The notes beneath the pieces are model-generated. The model was given only the letters and a program-made list of their open reading frames with translations. It was not told the origin of the DNA and did no database searches. From a virus, in IMG/VR virus record IMGVR_UViG_3300025645_000492, positions 1-22,818 of that record: DNA of 22,818 nt. One strand, 5' to 3'. A program made the translations under genes and the position numbers. Below are positions 14,515-22,408 of this stretch, in pieces (the first letter of the stretch is position 1; each line of letters starts with the position of its first letter).

Positions 14515-16416
14515 CTAGGTTATGTCTACCATTTCACATACATCACCAGTACATGCCATAGTCTGCATACCACTAGTGTTATCTGTCTGCTCGTAAGTAG
14601 ATAGTTTAGTCCAATCAATTTTAATAGGTGATTTATCTACCATATCATAGAAATTTTCTTTTGTGCATTCTTGATATGGTGCTTGCTGATAAGTGTGTTC
14701 ATTAAAAGGTAGGAAAGATACACCAGACATTTCATCAAAGTGTTTAAATACAAAGGCTCCTACCTCTAACCATTCATCTGCCTTTACATTAATAGTTACA
14801 CTAGGCTTATGCTCACACCAATGACGTTGATATACCAGCCACATTTCTAGCTGTTGTATTGCTGTCATGTCAGCCGTATGTACTGCACCAATAGGTGACT
14901 GCATAGGAAAGCTAAACACTGTAGTAGCATCAGGCTTCATTACATCAGGCTCACTAGGAATACCTTGATCAATCATAAACTGTGTTAGTGGGTCTTTATT
15001 ATCTCCACGCACAGTACGGATATAATAGGGACTGTGACGAGCATGAATCCCAGAAGATGAGTCAACCAGTTGGGAAACTGTTCCACTTGGCTTGTTGCAA
15101 GTAATAGCAGTGCTATGAGGGATACCAAGACGGTCAGCCCACTCAGCATTAGTAGAAATAGCCACATTTTTTAGATGCTCCAATGTTTTAGACAGCCCTT
15201 TGTTTTCTAGGGTCATTAGTTTGTTATCCATTACCCCTGTGAGTGACACACCAAGCAGACGTTCTGCTTCTGTATTGGTGTTCCACACTTTTCGCAAGTA
15301 TGGGAAGTGTGTGTATGTAGATTGTATTGTTCCAAGTACAGTTGCAAGACGGACTTTTCTTGCAAGGTCTTCCAGACTATCGTTAGCACGGATGACAACT
15401 TCCGTAAGGTTACAGAACTGATTTGGCCTAAGAATGATTTCCGAACATGGGTTTGTTCCAAACTCGTAGCAAGTCTCCCGTCTTCCATTTTTGGATGCTT
15501 GTTTAACCGAAGCCTCTCTATTAAATATACCACGTTCACCACTCCCACTTTCCATAAGGGCTGTCCACTCACGCATGAATGCCATACTATCAGGTTTTTC
15601 TGTATAAGAAACTGAGTTATTAGCTAAGGCTCTATGCCCTGCGTTCTCCCACCAGTTACCTGACTTGGCATGACGCATACGATCATCAGATAGATTAGAT
15701 AAACTAATCATAGCACTGCGTCTGACACCACCTACCACTACTACCTCACCAATCTTACACATAAGATCATGACACTCTAGGCTAGATAACTTACGTCCTT
15801 CTGCTTGTCGAAAGGTAGTAACAGCAAAGTTAAACAAATCAATCAATGGTGCTGGGCCTGATGCCCTACCACCAAATGTCTTTAGTCTTGCACCTGCTGG
15901 CCTGACTTTAGATACATCCCACTTAGGGATTTCACCAGCCCATAGGAGTGCCAATACTTGTCTAAGACCTTTAGCCCATCCTTCCTTGCTATCCTTGATG
16001 ACAACAGTCGTTTCAGACTCGAAAAGACTAGGAACATCAGGGAGTTTAGTGATGAACTGTCTCTCAACACTGAAACCAACCCCCGTCCCACAAAGGAGGA
16101 TGAACATAGCCTCATCGAAAGACTTAGGATCATCTACGGGTAGATAGCTACAGTTATACATACAAGTATTGTCACGATCTGCAGCTTTACCTGCTGTCAT
16201 CATTGACCTCATACTGGGCATAACCTCAAGGCTAAGTATAGCATCCCGCATTTCGTCTAGGTCAACAGGCTTAAGCCATTTCTTAGCTATGTTTTGCAGG
16301 TATCGTTCTACTGTTTCTCCCCATGTTTCTCTACGTCCTTCATCATCTAACCATCTGGCATAACGACTAGTAGCAATAAAAGTTTGATAGTCTGTTGGTA
16401 AATAATTACTATTCAT
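14515..16416 (-). CDS. nrdJ: class II adenosylcobalamin-dependent ribonucleotide reductase
   Basis: This 633-residue enzyme reduces ribonucleotides to deoxyribonucleotides for phage DNA synthesis, using coenzyme B12 to make the radical. It is of the monomeric type of Lactobacillus leichmannii RTPR. The catalytic segment NPCSE (322-326) carries the thiyl Cys324. Cys335 follows at the same 11-residue spacing as RTPR Cys408/Cys419. Cys89 (in CMYNCSYL) fits the first redox cysteine, and Cys622/Cys627 near the C-terminus keep the 5-residue spacing of the RTPR swinging-arm pair. NKPSGTVSQLVDSSSGIHARHSPYYIRTVR (441-470, key residues P443, S444, G445, H458) is also typical. It is shorter than RTPR (about 739), mainly missing N-terminal and insert regions. 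The start overlaps the stop of mazG (ATGA), so the two are translationally coupled. It works without oxygen limitation or a second subunit. Confidence 0.95.
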   Translation of the reverse strand: MNSNYLPTDYQTFIATSRYARWLDDEGRRETWGETVERYLQNIAKKWLKPVDLDEMRDAILSLEVMPSMRSMMTAGKAADRDNTCMYNCSYLPVDDPKSFDEAMFILLCGTGVGFSVERQFITKLPDVPSLFESETTVVIKDSKEGWAKGLRQVLALLWAGEIPKWDVSKVRPAGARLKTFGGRASGPAPLIDLFNFAVTTFRQAEGRKLSSLECHDLMCKIGEVVVVGGVRRSAMISLSNLSDDRMRHAKSGNWWENAGHRALANNSVSYTEKPDSMAFMREWTALMESGSGERGIFNREASVKQASKNGRRETCYEFGTNPCSEIILRPNQFCNLTEVVIRANDSLEDLARKVRLATVLGTIQSTYTHFPYLRKVWNTNTEAERLLGVSLTGVMDNKLMTLENKGLSKTLEHLKNVAISTNAEWADRLGIPHSTAITCNKPSGTVSQLVDSSSGIHARHSPYYIRTVRGDNKDPLTQFMIDQGIPSEPDVMKPDATTVFSFPMQSPIGAVHTADMTAIQQLEMWLVYQRHWCEHKPSVTINVKADEWLEVGAFVFKHFDEMSGVSFLPFNEHTYQQAPYQECTKENFYDMVDKSPIKIDWTKLSTYEQTDNTSGMQTMACTGDVCEMVDIT

Positions 16417-16748
16417 CGGTTGTCTCCACTCCCCTTAAGAGTTCCTCTGGCTTCTCTACTATTTAACTTCATCATATTCTGTAACATAACATGTGTAAGA
16501 TTAGCATTATAATAATTAGCTAGTGCAGTGGTGTAGAACAGCACATCACCTAACTCACCTATGATAGCTTCAGGTGTTACTTTTAGTTTGTCCCTGATGC
16601 GTTTCTTAATTTTACCTGCTACTTCTCCTGCCTCTTCACACAGACCAAGTACATTTTCATTAAGTCGATCTTGAGGATCAGTAATGATCTTGTCTTCTAC
16701 CCATTTGCTGTAGTCATCAAAGTTCTGCATGTCTTCTTTACTTATCAT
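16413..16748 (-). CDS. mazG: MazG-like nucleotide pyrophosphohydrolase
   Basis: A 111-residue all-helical protein with the MazG metal-binding pattern EExxE (E38, E39, E42 in CEEAGEVAGKIKK) and ExxD (E65, D68 in IGELGDVLFY). The family hydrolyses (d)NTPs to monophosphates. In marine phages it is often found beside ribonucleotide reductase and has been proposed to act on nucleotide pools or alarmones, with the substrate debated. It is coupled to nrdJ by an ATGA overlap, and its start overlaps the end of the 55-residue gene upstream. Confidence 0.9.
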   Translation of the reverse strand: MISKEDMQNFDDYSKWVEDKIITDPQDRLNENVLGLCEEAGEVAGKIKKRIRDKLKVTPEAIIGELGDVLFYTTALANYYNANLTHVMLQNMMKLNSREARGTLKGSGDNR

Positions 16749-16905
16749 ATTTATTTACCTCGCATTCAAGTATGTTGATATCATCTATATCATACATAGC
16801 ATTTAGTGTTAGCTCTTTTAAAATTTCAGAGTGGTTGTCAATGCCTACCTCTAAGAAGTTTGCATTCTTGTCTACTTTTATTTTAAGTGAAAGCTCATAC
16901 TCCAT
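16738..16905 (-). CDS. 55-residue protein of unknown function
   Basis: This frame was found by translating the gap before mazG. It begins MEYELSLKIKVDKNANFLEV, continues through GIDNHSEILKELTLNAMYDIDD and ends CEVNKYDK. It fills the space between two genes, overlaps the mazG start by 11 bases and sits directly after the promoter at 16920-16947, with an AGGGG ribosome-site-like stretch before the ATG. The predicted pattern is strand, helix and strand with alternating hydrophobic residues, which looks like a folded protein. No family is recognised. Confidence 0.6.
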   Translation of the reverse strand: MEYELSLKIKVDKNANFLEVGIDNHSEILKELTLNAMYDIDDINILECEVNKYDK

Positions 16906-16919
16906 AGTGAAAGCCCCTA

Positions 16920-16947
16920 GTTATACTCATAGTACTTACGTTGTCAA
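16920..16947 (-). promoter_or_regulatory. sigma70-type promoter before the mazG-nrdJ genes
   Basis: On the minus strand a perfect TTGACA (16947-16942), a 16-base spacer and TATAAC (16925-16920; 5 of 6 consensus bases). The -35 box overlaps the stop codon of the preceding gene. Transcription would start only about 8 bases before the ATG of the 55-residue gene and run through mazG and nrdJ. Confidence 0.75.
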
Positions 16948-17177
16948 GCATCAACATTTATTTCAATCGGCTCAAGAAATTTTTGAAAGTGCTTGACCCA
17001 TTCATACGCATCATCAAAGTTATCAAAGTAATACTCACCATGTTCTATCTTCCCATCTATTTCTATCTTACAAAGATTACAGTAAAGAAGTTCACCACCT
17101 TCATCTACACCCATCGGGCCTTCTATAACCCCCCATACTTTTACTTTCTTAACAGGATAGTCTGAATTAATTGTCAT
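16944..17177 (-). CDS. small phage protein with CxxC motif, unknown function
   Basis: A 77-residue protein. YCNLC (residues 32-36) is a CxxC pair inside a predicted beta region (KVKVWGVIEGPMG, GELLYCNLCKIEIDG). An aromatic helix follows (YYFDNFDDAYEWVKHFQKFL). A single CxxC cannot make a full zinc site, so a dimer site or redox use is possible. No function is known to me. The start overlaps the stop of the nuclease gene by 11 bases and is preceded by AAAGGA. Confidence 0.68.
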   Translation of the reverse strand: MTINSDYPVKKVKVWGVIEGPMGVDEGGELLYCNLCKIEIDGKIEHGEYYFDNFDDAYEWVKHFQKFLEPIEINVDA

Positions 17178-17520
17178 CTTTCTTTGATCCTTTTAACAGT
17201 TCTAAATAGTGATCTAGCTCTGATACAACTAACCAAGGTTGCCTGTCTGACCTATAGAAAACTACTGGTGGTCCTTTGTCATGGTTAGTTGCTTGATCCA
17301 TCCAAGTGTATACAGTTTTTAAGCCTGTCTTTCTACGTTTAACTTCGATAGATATTGGTATAGACTTCTGTGCTAAGGGTGATAACTGTATATCAGCACC
17401 AGTATCACCCATAACTGTAGACTTAACATCATCAGGTTCAAGATGGTTAAAGGTTTTAAGTAAGGCATCCCTGATTTCTTGTTGACCTAACCTACCTTTT
17501 GCTTTAGCTGCCCTAGTCAT
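17167..17520 (-). CDS. small PD-(D/E)XK endonuclease (resolvase-like)
   Basis: A 117-residue protein. GRLGQQEIRDALL (9-21) supplies the first acidic helix (E15). GDTGADIQLSP (38-48) supplies Asp43, and ISIEVKRR (56-63) the E59-x-K61 pair. This is the full motif set of a PD-(D/E)XK nuclease of archaeal Holliday junction resolvase or VRR-NUC style. A basic patch follows, then VVFYRSDRQPWLVV. It lies between the exonuclease and the nucleotide genes, a position where T7-like phages carry endonuclease I, so resolving branched DNA or cutting host DNA is the likely task. The exact substrate is unknown. Confidence 0.78.
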   Translation of the reverse strand: MTRAAKAKGRLGQQEIRDALLKTFNHLEPDDVKSTVMGDTGADIQLSPLAQKSIPISIEVKRRKTGLKTVYTWMDQATNHDKGPPVVFYRSDRQPWLVVSELDHYLELLKGSKKDDN

Positions 17521-17526
17521 AGCTAC

Positions 17527-18309
17527 TTATATCCATGATGGTTTCTCCATTACAGTGTAGTCACCCCAACCTGTATCATAACACCAAGCTTCATCTGCTT
17601 TTGCAATAACAGCTAAAGTTTTATGTAGCTCTGCAGTAGCCCAAGCCATAACCTCTGGTCCCATTAAATGTAGATGGGAAAGATAAGGGCTTGCTTTTTC
17701 ACAAGCAATAAATGCAAAGTCAGTTATGTCATAACCTGCAAGCTGGCAAGTATAAACATAGTGTGCACCTTGCAAAAAATAACCATACTTTACACACTCA
17801 TTTAAGAAACCTTTGGGACTAGCATCTTGTGTAGTCTTAACATCATACACAGTTTTATTAGACTCAAGCATTAGATCAGGTCTAGTCTTTAACATTAGTT
17901 TTGATACAGGGTCTTCTACAAATATACTAATTTCATTTAACCTGTCAGGATTAGTTAAAATCTTAGAACATACAGGGTTGTCTAGTGCACCTTTAGTAAT
18001 ACGACTAGCTACATTAAATTCTACCTCAGTTAGTAGGACTTGGTCCTCAGTTAAGGCTTCCTTCATAGTTTTAAAAGAGCTACTTGTTTTAGTCTTTGGC
18101 CCTTTAATTACTAAGTTCTTTTCCCCTTCCAACAAGTTTGCATGAACAGCATTACCCATTGCAAATGCTGCTGATTGAACAGTCTTCTGTCCTTTCCAGT
18201 GAGCCAAAGACTTTTTATACACTGTCTTAACAGCACTAGAAGATATACCATCCATTGAATGATACTCTTTGTTAGACATGTTTGCTATCTTTTTCACTAT
18301 ATTTCTCAT
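17527..18309 (-). CDS. RecE/Cas4-like PD-(D/E)XK exonuclease
   Basis: A 260-residue protein with the order of motifs of the phage exonuclease family related to RecE, lambda-type and Cas4 nucleases: GNAVH (52-56), a KTRPDLM segment with Asp145, VYDVKTT (154-160) with the D156-x-K158 pair, and QGAHYVY (180-186), the QxxxY motif. It probably degrades DNA from ends, feeding recombination or recycling host DNA into nucleotides, as T7 gp6 does. The frame is open up to a GTG at 18360, which would add a hydrophobic LLFICTTLYLG stretch. I reject that start because the ATG at 18309 has an AGGAG ribosome site 5 bases away. No Redbeta-like annealing partner is visible. Confidence 0.85.
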   Translation of the reverse strand: MRNIVKKIANMSNKEYHSMDGISSSAVKTVYKKSLAHWKGQKTVQSAAFAMGNAVHANLLEGEKNLVIKGPKTKTSSSFKTMKEALTEDQVLLTEVEFNVASRITKGALDNPVCSKILTNPDRLNEISIFVEDPVSKLMLKTRPDLMLESNKTVYDVKTTQDASPKGFLNECVKYGYFLQGAHYVYTCQLAGYDITDFAFIACEKASPYLSHLHLMGPEVMAWATAELHKTLAVIAKADEAWCYDTGWGDYTVMEKPSWI

Positions 18310-18314
18310 TACAA

Positions 18315-18319
18315 CTCCT
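18315..18319 (-). promoter_or_regulatory. ribosome binding site fixing the exonuclease start
   Basis: AGGAG on the minus strand, with a 5-base spacer to the ATG at 18309. It decides against the longer GTG start at 18360, which lacks any such site. Confidence 0.75.
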
Positions 18320-18326
18320 AAGTAAA

Positions 18327-18360
18327 GTGTGGTGCAGATAAAAAGTAATACCCACACCAC
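18327..18360 (-). repeat. inverted repeat in the leader of the exonuclease gene
   Basis: GTGTGGTG (18327-18334) faces CCACACCAC (18352-18360), giving two alternative 6-bp pairings (GTGTGG/CCACAC or GTGGTG/CACCAC) around a loop of about 20 bases. It fills most of the 62-base gap between the SSB-like gene and the exonuclease. It could be a weak terminator, an mRNA processing site or a protein site. No good T-run follows on either strand. Confidence 0.45.
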
Positions 18361-18371
18361 TAAGTTTTATA

Positions 18372-18908
18372 TTAGAAAGGAATTTCATCCACCATTTCTT
18401 CTACTTTTTGAGGTGGTGGTGATGTATTCTCACCTACTACATTTGCTGTAAAGGGGTCTGGACCTGACCCACCACCTTGCGGATCATAGCCTACAGCTTT
18501 AAGTACCTTTACCCTTTCTAATCTGGTAGTGGTAGTACCATACTTAGTATTTTTATAAACGTCTAACTCAACTAAAACTTCTGAACCATTGCCAATAGTA
18601 CCATCAGATTCAAAAGACCAAGGTGTACCATCGGCTTTGTAAACTTTGGGTGCACCACCATCCCAATCATAAGCTGTTTCAAACTTACGAGTAAGCTTTA
18701 CTGCTGTGCCTCTCCCTTCAGGATCAGGCTTACCACGACTCATACATCCTGAGTCAGTAAGCTTTTGCATATTTTCCTGATCAAGGATCATCTCAATGGT
18801 ACACCGTCCGTTGGTGTCATGATAAGCACCCTGATAACCATCAAGGTCACGGTTATCTTCAAATACTTTTGCCCACTGAGCTAGTCCTGTTACTGTAATT
18901 TTTGCCAT
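18372..18908 (-). CDS. single-stranded DNA-binding protein (T7 gp2.5-like in role)
   Basis: A 178-residue protein. The N-terminal two thirds are beta-rich with aromatic and basic residues (KLTRKFETAYDWDGGAPKVYKADGTPW), as in an OB fold. The last 35 residues are Gly/Pro-rich and end acidic, EEMVDEIPF. This closely resembles the partner-binding tail of bacterial SSB (DDDIPF) and the acidic tail of T7 gp2.5. It should coat single strands and recruit polymerase and helicase. It sits directly after the polymerase gene, has a strong AAAGGAG ribosome site, and comes before the exonuclease. Confidence 0.85.
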   Translation of the reverse strand: MAKITVTGLAQWAKVFEDNRDLDGYQGAYHDTNGRCTIEMILDQENMQKLTDSGCMSRGKPDPEGRGTAVKLTRKFETAYDWDGGAPKVYKADGTPWSFESDGTIGNGSEVLVELDVYKNTKYGTTTTRLERVKVLKAVGYDPQGGGSGPDPFTANVVGENTSPPPQKVEEMVDEIPF

Positions 18909-18938
18909 ATCGACAACTCCTTTAAAGTTTAGATGTTA

Positions 18939-18968
18939 ATAGTAGCATGTATTAAAAAGCACATGCAA
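18939..18968 (-). promoter_or_regulatory. weak promoter-like element with inverted repeat
   Basis: On the minus strand TTGCAT (18968-18963), an 18-base spacer and TACTAT (18944-18939) form a poor sigma70 match. The spacer is bounded by perfect inverted arms GCATGT and ACATGC (18945-18950 and 18961-18966, 10 bases apart). The whole lies in the 67-base gap before the SSB-like gene. It may be a regulated internal promoter or only a hairpin that shapes the message. Confidence 0.35.
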
Positions 18969-18975
18969 GACTTTT

Positions 18976-20814
18976 TTAGTGTATTTCAGAATATTTATTT
19001 CCGAATTGTACATCAATACCAAGTTCTACATTTAGCTTTAACTCCTTATTTAGTTTATCCATAGCAGCAATTAGTGTTGCCTTGTGTTTATCTTCATCGC
19101 CTTTTTTAACTATATTAATAGACTCATCATGGAATTGTCCAATGATATTAGGTCTTGCTGATAGGTAGTAGGCTAACCATTTGTCAAAGCAATAAGCACC
19201 AGTGCTTTGATTAAGTGTAGAGAACACATCCTTTTCATACCTAAGTGTGTGCCAAAACTTACTGACAGGATTTTGTATCCACATTTGTCCTGCAACAGTC
19301 TTAACTTTCTTTAGATTGTCACTAGAGAATTGTGCAACAGACCAGTTTCTTTGCCAATAGGCATCAAGAAGTTTCTTTGCTTCTGGTACTGTCATACCTG
19401 TCTCCCTAGATAACTTAGCTGCTCCTACACCGTAGGTAGCAGAGTAGTTGACTACCTTGTAGTTCTTACGAAGAGACTTAAGGTCTATCTTACCTGCTTG
19501 ATGCTGATCAATTTGATTCTGTGTTACAGCACCAGCATGTTTAGCTAGGTCAAGGTGTGGATCAAAGCCCTCTTGCGACATTTCTTTTACATAAGCAGGG
19601 TCATATGGTTTCATATAGTGTCTCTTAGTTGTATCTTCAAGAGAGGTCATGTCAGCACCACACAATACATAATCTTCTTTAGGTGAGATAAGGCATCCTC
19701 TTATTTCTTTACCCCAAGGCTTATCAATTCCCGGAAGATTTACCAAAGGCTTTCTGTGTTTAAACCTAAGTGTATTAGTAAGACCTTCAATACCTGCTTG
19801 TACATACCCATCTACCTCACATTCTAGAAACCCTTTAAAGATACCTAGCCTGTGTTGTATTACTGTCAAGCCATCAAGTACTTTTACATGAGGGTTGTTG
19901 CTAATAAGCAACTTAACTGACTGAGTTAGCTGACCGTTCTTACGTACTTGTGGAACCTTTCTGTCTTCTTTGTAGTCATAAGTACAAGGCTTCCAACCTA
20001 ATGAAAACAACCAAGACTTAACCTGATCACTAGACTTTGGGTTGGGTTCTTCTACACCTTTTACTATCTCTATTTCACCGATATAGTCAGAGGGATGCAT
20101 GTGTTCTAGAAGTAAAGCATTCCATTCTAATCCTTGTTTAGATAGAGAACCATCTTTCTTGTACATTACTTTAGGTTTTGTTTTCTTTCTAAACAAAGTA
20201 CGCATAGGCATTACTGTTTTTAGTTCATCTATCTTTTCTTTCTGTTGTAGTTCTAGTTTATCTACACAATCTTGTGCAAGATCATGGTCAAGCTTCCATC
20301 CAAAGTACTCAGCAGTAAAGGCACACTTCATTTTAAATGATAAGTAATTAAGATACTTATCTAATGTATCTCTGCATTTATAAACCATCATAAATCTCTG
20401 GATAAGATTAGTCCAAAGCTTCCAGTTTATTTTAACATCTTCCTTACATCTATGTATATACACTTGTATATCTTGATCTGACCAATCAGTTACAACAGGT
20501 TTAGGTATACCAAACTCTTCTCCAAAAGACTCTAGCCCATGCTTAGGTCTGTCAGTATTAATAACCCAAGACATTGCAAGAGTATCATACAGTTTTGCTT
20601 TGATCTTAATACCTAATAACTTATTAAGTAGTGGTACATCATAACGTGTTATGTTATGACCTATCAAAACCTTTTGGTTAAGCAGTATGTTCCTCATTGC
20701 ATTATAGTCACATGTTGATACAAATGTTTTACCATCTGTAGTATAAGACATACAGTGTATCTTAGTGGCATCTTTAAATAAGCCATTAGCTTCTATGTCA
20801 AAGACTATCATCAC
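18976..20814 (-). CDS. T7-type family A DNA polymerase with 3'-5' exonuclease
   Basis: The 612-residue replicative polymerase. Exonuclease motifs: FDIEANG (D6, E8), GHNITRYDV (D59) and RCKEDVKIN (D126). Polymerase motifs: A, GADMTSLEDTTKRH (catalytic D388, steric gate E393); B, RKNYKVVNYSATYG (R449, K453, Y457, Y461); C, FHDES (H562, D563, E564). The residue matching T7 Tyr526/E. coli Phe762 is Tyr457, as in T7. It is about 90 residues shorter than T7 gp5 (704), so the thioredoxin-binding insertion of the thumb may be absent or reduced; I infer this from length only. One base separates it from the primase-helicase gene, so both are one transcription unit with the SSB-like gene downstream. Confidence 0.96.
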   Translation of the reverse strand: MMIVFDIEANGLFKDATKIHCMSYTTDGKTFVSTCDYNAMRNILLNQKVLIGHNITRYDVPLLNKLLGIKIKAKLYDTLAMSWVINTDRPKHGLESFGEEFGIPKPVVTDWSDQDIQVYIHRCKEDVKINWKLWTNLIQRFMMVYKCRDTLDKYLNYLSFKMKCAFTAEYFGWKLDHDLAQDCVDKLELQQKEKIDELKTVMPMRTLFRKKTKPKVMYKKDGSLSKQGLEWNALLLEHMHPSDYIGEIEIVKGVEEPNPKSSDQVKSWLFSLGWKPCTYDYKEDRKVPQVRKNGQLTQSVKLLISNNPHVKVLDGLTVIQHRLGIFKGFLECEVDGYVQAGIEGLTNTLRFKHRKPLVNLPGIDKPWGKEIRGCLISPKEDYVLCGADMTSLEDTTKRHYMKPYDPAYVKEMSQEGFDPHLDLAKHAGAVTQNQIDQHQAGKIDLKSLRKNYKVVNYSATYGVGAAKLSRETGMTVPEAKKLLDAYWQRNWSVAQFSSDNLKKVKTVAGQMWIQNPVSKFWHTLRYEKDVFSTLNQSTGAYCFDKWLAYYLSARPNIIGQFHDESINIVKKGDEDKHKATLIAAMDKLNKELKLNVELGIDVQFGNKYSEIH

Positions 20815-20815
20815 A

Positions 20816-22408
20816 TCATCCCTCTAAAAATGTATCCTCTCTTAAGATAGTAGTAACAGGATCGTAGTATACTGAACCAGCATTACCTAGTTTAGCAAAG
20901 GGTCTGTTCTTATCTACGATAAAGTTAGTAGTGTTCTGTTCTACTTCGTCTTCACTCTCTGCATTACGTTCTATCTTAATACAGATGATTGCTTCCTCTT
21001 CCAATGATGCAGCATACTTAGTACGTCCATCATCATTAACCTGTGATATAAATATCACACCTATGTTTAGTTCCTTAGCAAGCTGTGCCATACGTGATCC
21101 TAATGTAGTTAGTGTGCTAGTAGCACCATCAACACCAGAATTAGATAGGTAGGCTAGACGTTGTACATGGTCAACAAACACATAGTCTGCACCATAAGAT
21201 GATACTGCTAACCTAGTGTAGTCTAATAGCTTGAGAGGATCATCATGACTCATCATCTCAAAGATAATTGTTCTGTTGTTATCAGCATCAGCAATAGACT
21301 TAGCTGCTTCCTCTACCTGATCAAGGCTAACACCATTGTTATCTGCATCTTCTTTTGTTCTGACATTAGTCCCTAGCTGGTAGGTAGCCATAGCACGTAG
21401 TGTGGTAGACTTCATCTCTTCCATGTGTAGTAGAGCTATCTTAATCTCAGGGTCTTTAAGCAACCCTGTCTCAAAGTATCTGATTACTTCTGTCTTGCCT
21501 GTACCACGTGGTGCTTTAAGGAATGTAAGCCCACCCCTAACCATGCCACGTATCTTTTCATCAAGCCCAGTATGACCAGTAGATACATACTCGTAAGGAC
21601 TTTCATTACGTAGTGCATTAGTAAAGTCATCAGCAGAACAAAAGAAGTTCTCAGGTGAATACCTTTGTGGTGACTTAGCAGCCCACATAAGACTGTTAGC
21701 CTTACCATTCTCAAGAAACTCATTAGCATCTTTGAACTCTGTCATAGGTACAAAGTAAAACTTTTCAGGGAATGCTTGATATAGTTTGTTAGCTGCTCTG
21801 CGTCCGGGATCATCAAGCTCACCAGCATACACAACTTCTTTGAATGAAGATAGATATTTCATGTTGTGCTTGATAAACTTCTCACCAATAGAGGATGAAG
21901 GCAAAGACTTAACAGGAAAGGTCTTACCTAGTATCTGATACAGACTAGCAGCATCAAACTCACCTTCAGTAATGTAAATACGTTTACCTGTACCAGCATT
22001 AAACTCTGGCCCAAACAAATGATTCATACCTACACCACGATCCTTGATCCATGATTTAGATTTGTCATTACACATACGATACTTAGTAGTATGTGGATAC
22101 TTGAATGCATACCGTACCTCTTCACCCTTTGGGCCTGTCTGTATCTGTATACCATACAGCTTACATACATCAGGGTCTATGCTTCTAATGTCAGTATACT
22201 TTACACCTTGAACAGGTATGCTTTGTGGCTGTCGTTTATCTTCCAAAGGGTATTCCTCCTTGGCCCATCCAAAAGTGACAGGCATGTTTTTCATCGGGTA
22301 AGAATTGTGACAACTGAAACAATACCCAACACCCTCAGTATTCCAACTGAAGGCATCAGATGATGCACAGTCCTCATATGGGCAGGGTAGGTGAGATGTT
22401 TCAGTCAT
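20816..22408 (-). CDS. primase-helicase (T7 gp4-like)
   Basis: A 530-residue protein from the chosen start. A zinc-binding domain (C9, C14, C30, C33; CPYEDC and CFSCH) recognises template for priming. A TOPRIM primase domain follows, with ITEGEFDA (E148, E150) and GELDDPGRR (D199, D200). After a linker comes a DnaB-type helicase with Walker A APRGTGKT (299-306), HMEEMKS, Walker B YVFVDH (D413) and VIFISQV. The length is close to T7 gp4 (566). The ATG at 22408 overlaps the thyX stop as ATGA and has GGGAG upstream. The ATG at 22426 would add six residues but has no ribosome site; either is possible. It unwinds the fork and primes for the adjacent polymerase. Confidence 0.94.
   Translation of the reverse strand: MTETSHLPCPYEDCASSDAFSWNTEGVGYCFSCHNSYPMKNMPVTFGWAKEEYPLEDKRQPQSIPVQGVKYTDIRSIDPDVCKLYGIQIQTGPKGEEVRYAFKYPHTTKYRMCNDKSKSWIKDRGVGMNHLFGPEFNAGTGKRIYITEGEFDAASLYQILGKTFPVKSLPSSSIGEKFIKHNMKYLSSFKEVVYAGELDDPGRRAANKLYQAFPEKFYFVPMTEFKDANEFLENGKANSLMWAAKSPQRYSPENFFCSADDFTNALRNESPYEYVSTGHTGLDEKIRGMVRGGLTFLKAPRGTGKTEVIRYFETGLLKDPEIKIALLHMEEMKSTTLRAMATYQLGTNVRTKEDADNNGVSLDQVEEAAKSIADADNNRTIIFEMMSHDDPLKLLDYTRLAVSSYGADYVFVDHVQRLAYLSNSGVDGATSTLTTLGSRMAQLAKELNIGVIFISQVNDDGRTKYAASLEEEAIICIKIERNAESEDEVEQNTTNFIVDKNRPFAKLGNAGSVYYDPVTTILREDTFLEG

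Noticed and set aside
15307-15615. Plus-strand frames opposite nrdJ
   Set aside because: They are mirror frames inside a gene whose catalytic motifs are all intact.
16830-16870. Further minus-strand TTGACA inside the 55-residue gene as a promoter
   Set aside because: No acceptable -10 box is found at 16-18 bases.
16772-16996. Plus-strand frame of 74 residues across the gap before mazG
   Set aside because: The minus strand here carries the 55-residue gene with promoter and suitable overlap with mazG, which explains the region better.
18310-18360. GTG start at 18360 giving the exonuclease a hydrophobic N-terminal signal or anchor
   Set aside because: No ribosome site precedes it, it falls in a leader inverted repeat, and the ATG at 18309 has AGGAG at ideal spacing. 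A cytosolic DNA exonuclease needs no signal peptide.
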